The position numbers and the translations under genes are program-made. 64,000 nt of DNA from Gordionus sp. m RMFG-2023 (Eukaryota; Nematomorpha; Gordioida; Chordodea; Parachordodidae). The DNA lies in contig NC_088779.1 of NCBI RefSeq assembly GCF_954871325.1, forward strand, positions 11,472,846-11,536,845. The letters are read 5' to 3'. Below, piece by piece: positions 13,200-26,000 of the stretch. The notes under the pieces are model-generated. The model was not told where the DNA came from, did no database searches, and was given only the letters and a program-made list of their open reading frames with translations. Each line of letters opens with the position of its first letter. Position 1 is the first letter of the stretch.

Positions 13200-15085
13200 G
13201 TGAAAGCTAGAAAGAGACAGGCACTTTGTCGTATTAAGAAAAGGAACGAGCAAAGTCTTATTCCTACAACATCCAACCATCTTGAAGATACTGGAAATAA
13301 ACAATTTGCTTCAACATCCAATCATCTTGAAGATACTGAAAATCAAGAACAAGTTGAACATTACTGTGGGCCATTAAATATTCTATGCCCATATTGTAAT
13401 GCATTAAATTTTATTTCTGAAAAACCATCTGATGGAAAATTTAAAAATTGCTGCCACAAAGGTAGTGTTTTATTGCCTTCTCTACAATATCCAGATTTTT
13501 TAAAAGATTTACTTTCAAATTTAGACAATCATTATTATAAAAATTTCTCTCAGAATATCCGCTCATACAACAGCTCCTTGGCCTTTGCTTCGATGGGGGC
13601 TAAAAATGATAATTTATTAAATAAAGGCCCATACTGTTTTAGGGTTCATGGTCAAATTTATCATCTAACTTCACATTTATATCCTCCTAATGGCGTTTCC
13701 CCAAAATATGCACAATTATATGTTCTTGAAACATCTCAGGCTATTGAAAATCGTGTACTTTTAAAAGAAAATTCAGCCTGTGCATTTATTAAAAAAACTT
13801 GATATTTTAATTCGTCAAATAAATCCATATGCTATTAGCTTTAAAACATTGGGTGAGGTTGATAAGGCCGAAGAAATGAAAGCTAGGTTAGAAAACCGTC
13901 CTATATCAAAGGTAAATATGATTTTTCGCCGTGATCGTGCTAATGATAGAAGAAGATTTAATATTCCTACTATTGATGAAGTAGCAATGATTTTTAATAA
14001 CGATGATGGAGAACCACCTTTTCAACGTGATGTTAAAGTTTATCCACGAAATGATGATTCAAATTTAGTTATCTTAAATATTCTTAGCCCAAATTTAGAT
14101 CCTATGGTGTCTTTACTATTTCCTTATGGTGATCATGGATGGCATACGGATATGAAATTTAATGGGCCATTTAACAAGGGAACAAGATCAAATATAACTA
14201 TGTTACAATTTAAAATATCAAGGTTAGCTATTCGTGCTAACATTTTTAATCCTATTCTTTATGCTGGGCGATTATTTCATCAATATGTTGTTGATTCTTA
14301 CCTCCAAGTCGAAGCTAATAATTTGAATTATATAAAATTAAACCAATCAAAATTACGTGTAGAGGAATATTCAGGGCTTATGGATCATATTTCTAAAGCA
14401 AATGCTAATACTAATTTACCTCTAGGAAGAGCCGTTATTTTGCCTTCTTCTTTTCAGGGGTCCGAAAGAAACATGCGTGAACGATATCATGATGATATGG
14501 CTATCGTTTCTAAGTTTGGCAAGCCTAATTTATTTATAACTTTTACATGCAATCCCAATTGGAGGGAAATTAAAGAAAATCTTTATAAAGGACAGAACCC
14601 TTCGGATAGACCTGATTTATTAGCTAGAGTTTTTCATTTAAAATTATCTGAATTATTACACGATATTATTAAAAAAGATTTCTTTGGCAAATGTTCGGCG
14701 TATGTTTATACCATAGAATTTCAAAAGAGAGGATTACCTCATGCTCATCTGCTCATTATATTAAGCGAAAATAATAAAATTGAAACAACCGAGTGTATAG
14801 ATAATTTTGTTCGAGCTGAAATCCCAGATAAAAATATCGAACCCCGATTATATGATATTGTAACTCGCTTTATAATACATGGACCATGTGGTATTTTGAA
14901 TCATCACTCACCATGCATTGAAAATGGTTCGTGTACAAAAAAATTTCCGAAAGATTTTCAAAAAGAATCTCAACACAATGCGAATGGATATCCATTTTAT
15001 CAACGTAGAGATAAGGGTTTTATTCATGTCGGAGGTAAGCCAGTTGATAATCGATACGTAATCCCTTATAACAAATATCTATTAT
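13200..15085 (+). pseudogene. Helitron Rep/helicase protein, N-terminal part only
   Basis: Two overlapping frames (13200-13802 and 13780 onward) form a Helitron-like N-terminal region. The first has a Cys-rich module (CPYC, then NCCHKG) and PYCFRVHGQIYH. After a single frame change near 13780 the second contains LFPYGDHGW, the FTFTCNPNW block and the HUH motif in RGLPHAHLLI, then IIHGPCG and CTKKFPKDF. These are the usual landmarks of the Helitron Rep domain. Reading stops being Helitron at about 15085, where the 146-bp array begins: the downstream catalytic tyrosine region and the whole SF1 helicase are missing. The frame runs a few codons into the repeat and terminates at 15141. It is inactive by truncation and frameshift. 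Confidence 0.85.
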
Positions 15086-15087
15086 TA

Positions 15088-18000
15088 TACTTTCAATTTA
15101 CACAATATATTTACAGCAAACTACAATCAACAAAATTTTAGGGCAAGCGCTACAACCATGGAAATTAAAAAAAAGAATCGTATTGAGCAAAATCATCAAA
15201 GATCCGATACCATTATCAGTAAATTCTATTTTATACTTTCAATTTACACAATATATTTACAGCAAACTACAATCAACAAAATTTTAGGGCAAGCGCTACA
15301 ACCATAGAAATCAAAAAAACGAATCATATTGAGCAAAACCATCAAAGATCCGATACCATTATCAGTAAATTCTATTTTATACTTTCAATTTACACAATAT
15401 ATTTACAGCAAACTACAATCAACAAAATTTTAAGGCAAGCGCTACAACCATGGAAATTAAAAAAAAGAATCGTACTGAGCAAAACCATCAAAGATACGAT
15501 ACCATTATCAGTAAATTCTATTTTATACTTTCAATTTACACAATATATTTACAGCAAACTACAATCAACAAAATTTTAGGGCAAGCGCTACAACCATAGA
15601 AATCAAAAAAACGAATCATATTGAGCAAAACCATCAAAGATCCGATACCATTATCAGTAAATTCTATTTTATACTTTCAATTTACACAATATATTTACAG
15701 CAAACTACAATCAACAAAATTTTAAGGCAAGCGCTACAACCATGGAAATTAAAAAAAAGAATCGTATTGAGCAAAACCATCAAAGATACGATACCATTAT
15801 CAGTAAATTCTATTTTATGCTTTCAATTTACACAATATATTTACAGCAAACTACAATCAACAAAATTTTAAGGCAAGCGCTACAGCCATGGAAATTAAAA
15901 AAACGAATCGTATTGAGCAAAACCATCAAAGATCCGATACCATTATCAGTAAATTCAATTTTATACTTTCAATTTACACAATATATTTACAGCAAACTAC
16001 AATCAACAAAATTTTAAGGCAAGCGCTACAACCATGGAAATTAAAAAAAAGAATCGTATTGAGCAAAATCATCAAAGATCCGATACCATTATCAGTAAAT
16101 TCTATTTTATACTTTCAATTTACACAATATATTTACAGCAAACTACAATCAACAAAATTTTAAGGCAAGCGCTACAACCATGGAAATTAAAAAAAAGAAT
16201 CGTATTGAGCGAAACCATCAAAGATACGATACCATTATCAGTAAATTCTATTTTATGCTTTCAATTTACACAATATATTTACAGCAAACTACAATCAACA
16301 AAATTTTAAGGCAAGCGCTACAACCATGGAAATTAAAAAAACGAATCGTATTGAGCAAAACCATCAAAGATCCGATACCATTATCAGTAAATTCAATTTT
16401 ATACTTTCAATTTACACAATATATTTACAGCAAACTACAATCAACAAAATTTTAAGGCAAGCGCTACAACCATGGAAATTAAAAAAAAGAATCGTATTGA
16501 GCAAAATCATCAAAGATCCGATACCATTATCAGTAAATTCTATTTTATACTTTAAATTTACACAATATATTTACAGCAAACTACAATCAACAAAATTTTA
16601 GGGCAAGCGCTACAACCATGGAAATTAAAAAAACGAATCGTATTGAGCAAAACCATCAAAGATCCGATACCATTATCAGTAAATTCTATTTTATACTTTC
16701 AATTTACACAATATATTTACAGCAAACTACAATCAACAAAATTTAAAGGCAAGCGCTACAACCATGGAAATTAAAAAAAAGAATCGTATTGAGCAAAATC
16801 ATCAAAGATCCGATACCATTATCAGTAAATTCTATTTTATACTTTCAATTTACACAATATATTTACAGCAAACTACAATCAACAAAATTTTAAGGCAAGC
16901 GCTACAACCATGGAAATTAAAAAAAAGAATCGTACTGAGCAAAACCATCAAAGATACGATACCATTATCAGTAAATTCTATTTTATACTTTCAATTTACA
17001 CAATATATTTACAGCAAACTACAATCAACAAAATTTTAGGGCAAGCGCTACAACCATGGAAATTAAAAAAAAGAATCGTATTGAGCAAAACCATCAAAGA
17101 TCCGATACCATTATCAGTAAATTCTATTTTATACTTTCAATTTACACAATATATTTACAGCAAACTACAATCAACAAAATTTTAAGGCAAGCGCTACAAC
17201 CATGGAAATTAAAAAAAAGAATCGTATTGAGCAAAACCATCAAAGATCCGATACCATTATCAGTAAATTCTATTTTATACTTTCAATTTACACAATATAT
17301 TTACAGCAAACTACAATCAACAAAATTTTAGGGCAAGCGCTACAACCATAGAAATCAAAAAAACGAATCATATTGAGCAAAACCATCAAAGATCCGATAC
17401 CATTATCAGTAAATTCTATTTTATACTTTCAATTTACACAATATATTTACAGCAAACTACAATCAACAAAATTTTAAGGCAAGCGCTACAACCATGGAAA
17501 TTAAAAAAAAGAATCGTATTGAGCAAAACCATCAAAGATACGATACCATTATCAGTAAATTCTATTTTATGCTTTCAATTTACACAATATATTTACAGCA
17601 AACTACAATCAACAAAATTTTAAGGCAAGCGCTACAACCATGGAAATTAAAAAAACGAATCGTATTGAGCAAAACCATCAAAGATCCGATACCATTATCA
17701 GTAAATTCAATTTTATACTTTCAATTTACACAATATATTTACAGCAAACTACAATCAACAAAATTTTAAGGCAAGCGCTACAACCATGGAAATTAAAAAA
17801 AAGAATCGTATTGAGCAAAATCATCAAAGATCCGATACCATTATCAGTAAATTCTATTTTATACTTTCAATTTACACAATATATTTACAGCAAACTACAA
17901 TCAACAAAATTTTAAGGCAAGCGCTACAACCATGGAAATTAAAAAAAAGAATCGTATTGAGCGAAACCATCAAAGATACGATACCATTATCAGTAAATTC

Positions 18001-21000
18001 TATTTTATGCTTTCAATTTACACAATATATTTACAGCAAACTACAATCAACAAAATTTTAAGGCAAGCGCTACAACCATGGAAATTAAAAAAACGAATCG
18101 TATTGAGCAAAACCATCAAAGATCCGATACCATTATCAGTAAATTCTATTTTATACTTTCAATTTACACAATATATTTACAGCAAACTACAATCAACAAA
18201 ATTTAAAGGCAAGCGCTACAACCATGGAAATTAAAAAAAAGAATCGTATTGAGCAAAATCATCAAAGATCCGATACCATTATCAGTAAATTCTATTTTAT
18301 ACTTTAAATTTACACAATATATTTACAGCAAACTACAATCAACAAAATTTTAGGGCAAGCGCTACAACCATGGAAATTAAAAAAACGAATCGTATTGAGC
18401 AAAACCATCAAAGATCCGATACCATTATCAGTAAATTCTATTTTATACTTTCAATTTACACAATATATTTACAGCAAACTACAATCAACAAAATTTAAAG
18501 GCAAGCGCTACAACCATGGAAATTAAAAAAAAGAATCGTACTGAGCAAAACCATCAAAGATACGATACCATTATCAGTAAATTCTATTTTATACTTTCAA
18601 TTTACACAATATATTTACAGCAAACTACAATCAACAAAATTTTAGGGCAAGCGCTACAACCATGGAAATTAAAAAAAAGAATCGTATTGAGCAAAACCAT
18701 CAAAGATCCGATACCATTATCAGTAAATTCTATTTTATACTTTCAATTTACACAATATATTTACAGCAAACTACAATCAACAAAATTTTAGGGCAAGCGC
18801 TACAACCATAGAAATCAAAAAAACGAATCATATTGAGCAAAACCATCAAAGATCCGATACCATTATCAGTAAATTCTATTTTATACTTTCAATTTACACA
18901 ATATATTTACAGCAAACTACAATCAACAAAATTTTAAGGCAAGCGCTACAACCATGGAAATTAAAAAAAAGAATCGTATTGAGCAAAACCATCAAAGATA
19001 CGATACCATTATCAGTAAATTCTATTTTATGCTTTCAATTTACACAATATATTTACAGCAAACTACAATCAACAAAATTTTAAGGCAAGCGCTACAACCA
19101 TGGAAATTAAAAAATCGAATCGTATTGAGCAAAACCATCAAAGATCCGATACCATTATCAGTAAATTCAATTTTATACTTTCAATTTACACAATATATTT
19201 ACAGCAAACTACAATCAACAAAATTTTAAGGCAAGCGCTACAACCATGGAAATTAAAAAAAAGAATCGTACTGAGCAAAACCATCAAAGATACGATACCA
19301 TTATCAGTAAATTCTATTTTATACTTTCAATTTACACAATATATTTACAGCAAACTACAATCAACAAAATTTTAGGGCAAGCGCTACAACCATGGAAATT
19401 AAAAAAAAGAATCGTATTGAGCAAAACCATCAAAGATACGATACCATTATCAGTAAATTCTATTTTATACTTTCAATTTACACAATATATTTACAGCAAA
19501 CTACAATCAACAAAATTTTAGGGCAAGCGCTACAACCATAGAAATCAAAAAAACGAATCATATTGAGCAAAACCATCAAAGATCCGATACCATTATCAGT
19601 AAATTCTATTTTATACTTTCAATTTACACAATATATTTACAGCAAACTACAATCAACAAAATTTTAAGGCAAGCGCTACAACCATGGAAATTAAAAAAAG
19701 AATCGTATTGAGCAAAACCATCAAAGATACGATACCATTATCAGTAAATTCTATTTTATGCTTTCAATTTACACAATATATTTACAGCAAACTACAATCA
19801 ACAAAATTTTAAGGCAAGCGCTACAACCATGGAAATTAAAAATCGAATCGTATTGAGCAAAACCATCAAAGATCCGATACCATTATCAGTAAATTCAATT
19901 TTATACTTTCAATTTACACAATATATTTACAGCAAACTACAATCAACAAAATTTTAAGGCAAGCGCTACAACCATGGAAATTAAAAAAAAGAATCGTATT
20001 GAGCAAAATCATCAAAGATCCGATACCATTATCAGTAAATTCTATTTTATACTTTCAATTTACACAATATATTTACAGCAAACTACAATCAACAAAATTT
20101 TAAGGCAAGCGCTACAACCATGGAAATTAAAAAAAAGAATCGTATTGAGCGAAACCATCAAAGATACGATACCATTATCAGTAAATTCTATTTTATGCTT
20201 TCAATTTATACAATATATTTACAGCAAACTACAATCAACAAAATTTTAAGGCAAGCGCTACAACCATGGAAATTAAAAAAACGAATCGTATTGAGCAAAA
20301 CCATCAAAGATCCGATACCATTATCAGTAAATTCAATTTTATACTTTCAATTTACACAATATATTTACAGCAAACTACAATCAACAAAATTTTAAGGCAA
20401 GCGCTACAACCATGGAAATTAAAAAAAAGAATCGTATTGAGCAAAATCATCAAAGATCCGATACCATTATCAGTAAATTCTATTTTATACTTTAAATTTA
20501 CACAATATATTTACAGCAAACTACAATCAACAAAATTTTAGGGCAAGCGCTACAACCATGGAAATTAAAAAAACGAATCGTATTGAGCAAAACCATCAAA
20601 GATCCGATACCATTATCAGTAAATTCTATTTTATACTTTCAATTTACACAATATATTTACAGCAAACTACAATCAACAAAATTTAAAGGCAAGCGCTACA
20701 ACCATGGAAATTAAAAAAAAAGAATCGTATTGAGCAAAACCATCAAAGATACGATACCATTATCAGTAAATTCTATTTTATACTTTCAATTTACACAATA
20801 TATTTACAGCAAACTACAATCAACAAAATTTTAGGGCAAGCGCTACAACCATATAAATCAAAAAAACGAATCATATTGAGCAAAACCATCAAAGATCCGA
20901 TACCATTATCAGTAAATTCTATTTTATACTTTCAATTTACACAATATATTTACAGCAAATTACAATCAACACAATTTTAAGGCAAGCGCTACAACCATGG

Positions 21001-22357
21001 AAATTAAAAAAACGAATCGTATTGAGCAAAACCATCAAAGATCCGATACCATTATCAGTAAATTCTATTTTATACTTTCAATTTACACAATATATTTACA
21101 GCAAACTACAATCAACAAAATTTTAAGGCAAGCGCTACAACCATGGAAATTAAAAAAACGAATCGTATTGAGCAAAACCATCAAAGATCCGATACCATTA
21201 TCAGTAAATTCTATTTTATACTTTCAATTTACACAATATATTTACAGCAAACTACAATCAACAAAATTTTAAGGCAAGCGCTACAACCATGGAAATTTAA
21301 AAAAAAGAATCGTATTGAGCAAAACCATCAATGATACGATACCATTATCAGTAAATTCTATTTTATACTTTCAATTTACACAATATATTTACAGCAAACT
21401 ACAATCAACAAAATTTTAGGGCAAGCGCTACAACCATGGAAATTAAAAAAACGAATCGTATTGAGCAAAACCATCAAAGATCCGATACCATTATCAGTAA
21501 ATTCTATTTTATACTTTCAATTTACACAATATATTTACAGCAAACTACAATCAACAAAATTTTAGGGCAAGCGCTTCAACCATGGAAATTAAAAAAAAGA
21601 ATCGTATTGAGCAAAACCATCAAAGATCCGATACCATTATCAGTAAATTCTATTTTATACTTTTAATTTACACAATATATTTACAGCAAACTACAATCAA
21701 CAAAATTTTAGGGCAAGCGCTACAACCATGGAAATTAAAAAAAAGAATCGTATTGAGCAAAAACCATCAAAGATCCGATACCATTATCAGTAAATTCTAT
21801 TTTATACTTTCAATTTACACAATATATTTACAGCAAACTACAATCAACAAAATTTTAGGGCAAGCGCTTCAACCATGGAAATTAAAAAAAAGAATCGTAT
21901 TGAGCAAAACCATCAAAGATCCGATACCATTATCAGTAAATTCTATTTTATACTTTTAATTTACACAATATATTTACAGCAAACTACAATCAACAAAATT
22001 TTAGGGCAAGCGCTTCAACCATGGAAATTAAAAAAAAGAATCGTATTGAGCAAAACCATCAAAGATCCGATACCATTATCAGTAAATTCTATTTTATACT
22101 TTCAATTTACACAATATATTTACAGCAAACTACAATCAACAAAATTTTAGGGCAAGCGCTACAACCATGGAAATTAAAAAAAAGAATCGTATTGAGCAAA
22201 ACCATTAAAGATCCGATATCATTATCAGTAAATTCTATTTTATACTTTCAATTTACACAATATATTTACAGCAAACTACAATCAACGAAATTTTAGGGCA
22301 AGCGCTACAACCATGGAAATTAAAAAAAAACGAACCACATCGAGCAAAACCATCGAT
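15088..22357 (+). repeat. 146-bp minisatellite array, about 50 units, higher-order structure
   Basis: The unit contains AAATTCTATTTTATACTTTC, then TTACAGCAAACTACAATC, then GGCAAGCGCTACAACCATGG and ATTGAGCAAAACCATCAAAG. Unit starts recur every 146 bp, with rare 1-2-bp indels. A few variable positions (CCGAT/ACGAT, AATTC/TATTC, CATGG/CATAG, TTAGGG/TTAAGG) define unit types whose order is itself repeated. Four consecutive types starting at 15742 recur at 17494 (12 units later), and a related series recurs near 19974. Such blocks are expected from unequal exchange. Each unit is open in two frames, and as 146 is not a multiple of three this yields overlapping 91-codon frames that start at each ATGG. 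The last unit degrades at about 22320 into ACATCGAGCAAAACCATCG. Confidence 0.95.
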
Positions 22358-22931
22358 ATTCCAGACGAATGCTTAAAAATCTAACATACCTCTCATTTTG
22401 AAATATCTTTAATCTCATTTTTAGTAAAATTTTTGATATTATAAAATTTACTATATTATATTTTTTATCTGGTTACAAATGCATATGTGTTGGAACCCAA
22501 TAATCGTGAAGTCTTGACGTATATACAATTATTATTATATATTTTTTTATAATTCATATCTTTGTCTCTTTTTTTCTATTTCTTCCTTCTTTTTTTCATT
22601 CTTTTTTTCATTTCTTTGCTCTCCTATCCATCTCCTACCTTCACGCGGTGGGGAGTGAACAGAAATGCTGACTAACAGGAGCTCTGGTGGATAATACTGG
22701 TATTTGTGGAGTCAAGTTTACATGTAATAAATCTTAATTATTGGATGAAATTTTCTTTTAACTTTACCTGGCACCCATAATCCTTTCAAATGAGATAACT
22801 CTAATTCCCCGTCATTCTTGACGGGTTATTAGCCAGTATTAATATAAAACCCGTTCGAAGCCGAACAAAAGCGGGCTATAAAAATTTTTTAGTCGAGCCC
22901 CCTGAGATTGTAAAAGCTAGCGACGCCCCTG
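22358..22931. mobile_element. right arms of the Helitron and of the outer hAT
   Basis: After the array come non-coding AT-rich sequence, a pyrimidine-rich tract (22555-22650), the GGAGCTCTGG block (about 22679) and the terminal hairpin CCCGTCATTCTTGACGGG (22808-22825) that I assign to the Helitron 3' end. The last 95 bp belong to the outer hAT right arm, ending CTAGCGACGCCCCTG. No gene seen. Confidence 0.55.
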
Positions 22932-23032
22932 ACTAATGTACTAATTAAAAAATATTGCTGAATCCTGATAAAAAAAAATTATCAGGCAATATAATTTTAA
23001 TATAAGTATATCATTAATTTAATATATTTTAC

Positions 23033-26000
23033 CTTAAATTTCAGGCAACTTTCAACATGTTCATCATACACGTAAACAGGGACAATCAGGTATTTATTTT
23101 TATTCATTATTTGCTTAAACCTGCCATCAAATTGCATATTTTTAATCTCTACATCACTCAAATGGCATTTTTTTATCCTGTCTTTTCTTGTAACATTTTT
23201 TTAAATAATAAATGGGATTTAATATGATAATATAGGGTTAGAGAATATCAATAGTTATTAATTATTTAATTCTAAGCTCCATTTGTCTCGTGTTCTTTGG
23301 TGAATTTTTCAAGATGGAGGCAGATCTAAGGGTAATAAGCAGGGACGTGGAACGGAACGTTCCGGGAACGAACTTTGAGTAAATTTATGAAACGGAATGT
23401 GTTTTCCGGAACCTTCCTAGAATTATGTTTCTTATTTATTTTTGTAATTAAAAAATAATTCTTTTAATCCATCCAACAGGTGCATATATTAAGTTTTTTT
23501 AATTTTCTAAATCCTTACAAATGGTCACCCTTTCCTTTTCTCCGATATGAATGGAAAACTGTAGAAAAATGGTGGCCTCATTAGAGCCGTTAAAGGAAGC
23601 AAGCTTAATGTTCCAAAGAGAGCATACTTCCAGGTGACTCTATAGGTCAATGGACCAAATGTAAAATAAGGCTTCAAAAAATTAATTGTTATCACAAACT
23701 TAACTTCCGATCTCAACAAAATGGAATAAATGCTAATGAATTAATTACCTTTTTCTGCCATATATCTAGATGTTATTTAAACCTTTTTTTGAACGAATAG
23801 AAAAATAATATCGTTATAAATCATTTATTGGAGAAATTGGAACATATTAAAAATTTTAAGGATAAAGATTTAAATATAATGTGATTCGAATAAATCTTCT
23901 GAAGGACAGGAAAATGATAAATTATAAATGTTTCTAGGATCCAAGGATAAAAATGAAAAACATAGCAAAACTTACAGAGAGGATGATATTTTAACAACTA
24001 TAAAATTCAAATGGATCTTCTAAATAAATCAAAAAATTTGCTAGAATAACTAGCAATCCAATAAAATAAAAAATCCTATTATGATTTGGTCCAAATCGTA
24101 TTAGCAACTACATGTAGCCAGGTAAGTGTTGAATTTTAGAATAACACTATATAGAACTGATAGAATGATAATCTTTTAGAAAAATTATTATTGCTTCGAT
24201 GTAATGATTGATTCATTTAATGATTAGGTAACTCACTGAAACTTGGGGAAATTTTTAATATTAATTTATTTTTTTAAATAATTAAAAAAAAGATTTTTAT
24301 TAAAAAAATAAGAAATAATATATGATCGTTGAATAATGGTGGAAATTTTTTGATGTAAATATTTCAAAGTTTCATTAATTAAAAGTTTTAAGAATTGCTA
24401 CTTTTTTCGTTGAATTGACGTAATTTTAGATTTTGATGCAATAAGAATTTTTTTTAAATATTTTTTTATTCCACAGAACTGAAAGATAATCTTCCACTCA
24501 TTTATATATATATGTGAATATTCTTATTTTCGTAATATTAAAAATATGTCAAATTTAAGTAAATTAATAATAAATGATATAAATTTATATAAAAATATTT
24601 ATGTACTTAAAATTATATATATCTATTACAAGTTTGGTTTATTCAAATAAATTGCTTAATAATCTAGTATTTGATTTAATAGTCCTAACTTAGTAGCAAC
24701 CAGCACACAACTATTATATTTTTAATGCAAAATTAAAGAATTGTGTAAATTTTCAGTAGAAAAAAATATGGAATTCTTAAAATTTTTGAGTAATGAAACT
24801 TTGAATTATTATTATTACATCAAAAAATTAACCCATATTATCCCGATCGCATATTTATTATTTTAAATAAAAAAAATATTGAAAAAAAAAATATTAGTAA
24901 TTTCCCCGAGTTTCAGTGAGTTACCAATTAAATAAAGATAAATTACAATGTGTAGTTATAAAAAATATATTTAGATATTTTATTTTCCTGGGAACGTTCT
25001 GAAAGATGGAATAATTTTTTTGACCAGAACTGGAATATAAAAATGCCCTTGTTCTGGGTCCTTAGTAACAAATTTTATAGGTATAAGCAATATTTTAATC
25101 AGGAAATAAGATTATAAGTTGGTATGAGAACATGGAATATGAAAATTTTGATGATTTTAAGGTTAGAGATTGCCGAGAGCTGATGAGGCTTGGCCCCACC
25201 ATTAAGTACTAGTGAGATATTACATTGACCTAGTATATTAGGATCAGGAAAAGTGGTAAAAAAATTATGCTGCATGTATTGAGTTTGAACACATTTGCCC
25301 CTTTTCTGCTTGCATTATGTTGCAAGCATTGGAATAGCCTGAATTTATTTAATGATGTGCCAAGTTAAAAATAGGAGGAAATACAGATTATTTTCATAAT
25401 ATGATCATAAAAAAATAATCAGAGCAAAGAGTTATTTTCCTAGCAATTAATAATGTAGTTGGTGTTGAGATAAAGTTGACTGTAAAGGGTTTCTAGTCAT
25501 TCAATTTTGAATGAATATGTCCAAGTTTATTGAGATGTTTTGAGATTAAATTGGAGTCAGCACTCCAATTACAACTCACATAGATGAGAGCAAGGAAAAG
25601 AGTAATTTGAGGTATGAATTTATGAAAAATCAATTGTGAACTCAAATTATGCTTGAGTGATGTGACAAGTCATAAACTCACATGTTTATAATCATCATAG
25701 ATGCATTAATACAACCTGATTTCAATTTGGAGTAGAGAAATTTATACTTAAGTCGTGAAAAGCTAAGAATTAAATAATTAACTCATAAAAACCTGGGTCA
25801 CAAAAATTATGAATGTGAACTCAAATTATTTTAATGTACAATAAAAATAAAGATTTTAAAAATGTTTAGGTTGCTTATGGGTAGTCTCCTATAGAGTCCG
25901 TATAAATATCCAAGCTATAGCTATAGAGGTCAAAATTTTAGGTTCAGCCATATTCATCTTATATTATTTAATATTTAAAAAAGGGATATTTCTAGAATAA

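Larger units (their letters stand above)
8728..22836 (+). mobile_element. Helitron (rolling-circle transposon), truncated, with insertions
   Basis: Identity rests on the Rep-type protein at 13200-15085. The ends are inferred. The left candidate is TCTATATATATAATCCTC at 8728, preceded by A. The right candidate is a 7-bp stem hairpin (CCCGTCA/TGACGGG, loop TTCT, 22808-22825), 11 nt before an end reading CCAG followed by T, close to the canonical CTRR|T. Within lie a later hAT insertion (8883-11528), a 0.59-kb direct duplication, the Rep gene, and a 7.3-kb minisatellite that occupies the place where the second Tyr-pair region and helicase should be. This copy cannot be autonomous. Confidence 0.55.
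6940..22931. mobile_element. 16-kb composite hAT-type element
   Basis: The left end reads CAGTGGCGTCGCTAG and the right end is its inverted complement with one mismatch (CTAGCGACGCCCCTG). Both are flanked by the identical 8-mer ACTAATGT (6932-6939 and 22932-22939). Subterminal blocks also pair: GGGGCTCGAGCCCC on the left and TCGAGCCCCC on the right, each next to a long T/A run. Perfect 8-bp TSDs and matching ends argue that the whole 15,992-bp block once was, or grew inside, a single hAT insertion. No transposase of the outer element was recognised. Its inside is occupied by a Helitron with further nested insertions. The right end is only about 100 bp from a POT1 exon. Confidence 0.75.

Noticed and set aside
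15742-22296. Dozens of 91-aa open frames as a gene family
   Set aside because: They are overlapping by-products of a 146-bp tandem repeat and no protein family is recognisable; annotated as a minisatellite.
15088-22357. CRISPR-like array
   Set aside because: Units are contiguous 146-bp repeats with no variable spacers, in a eukaryotic context next to a Helitron.
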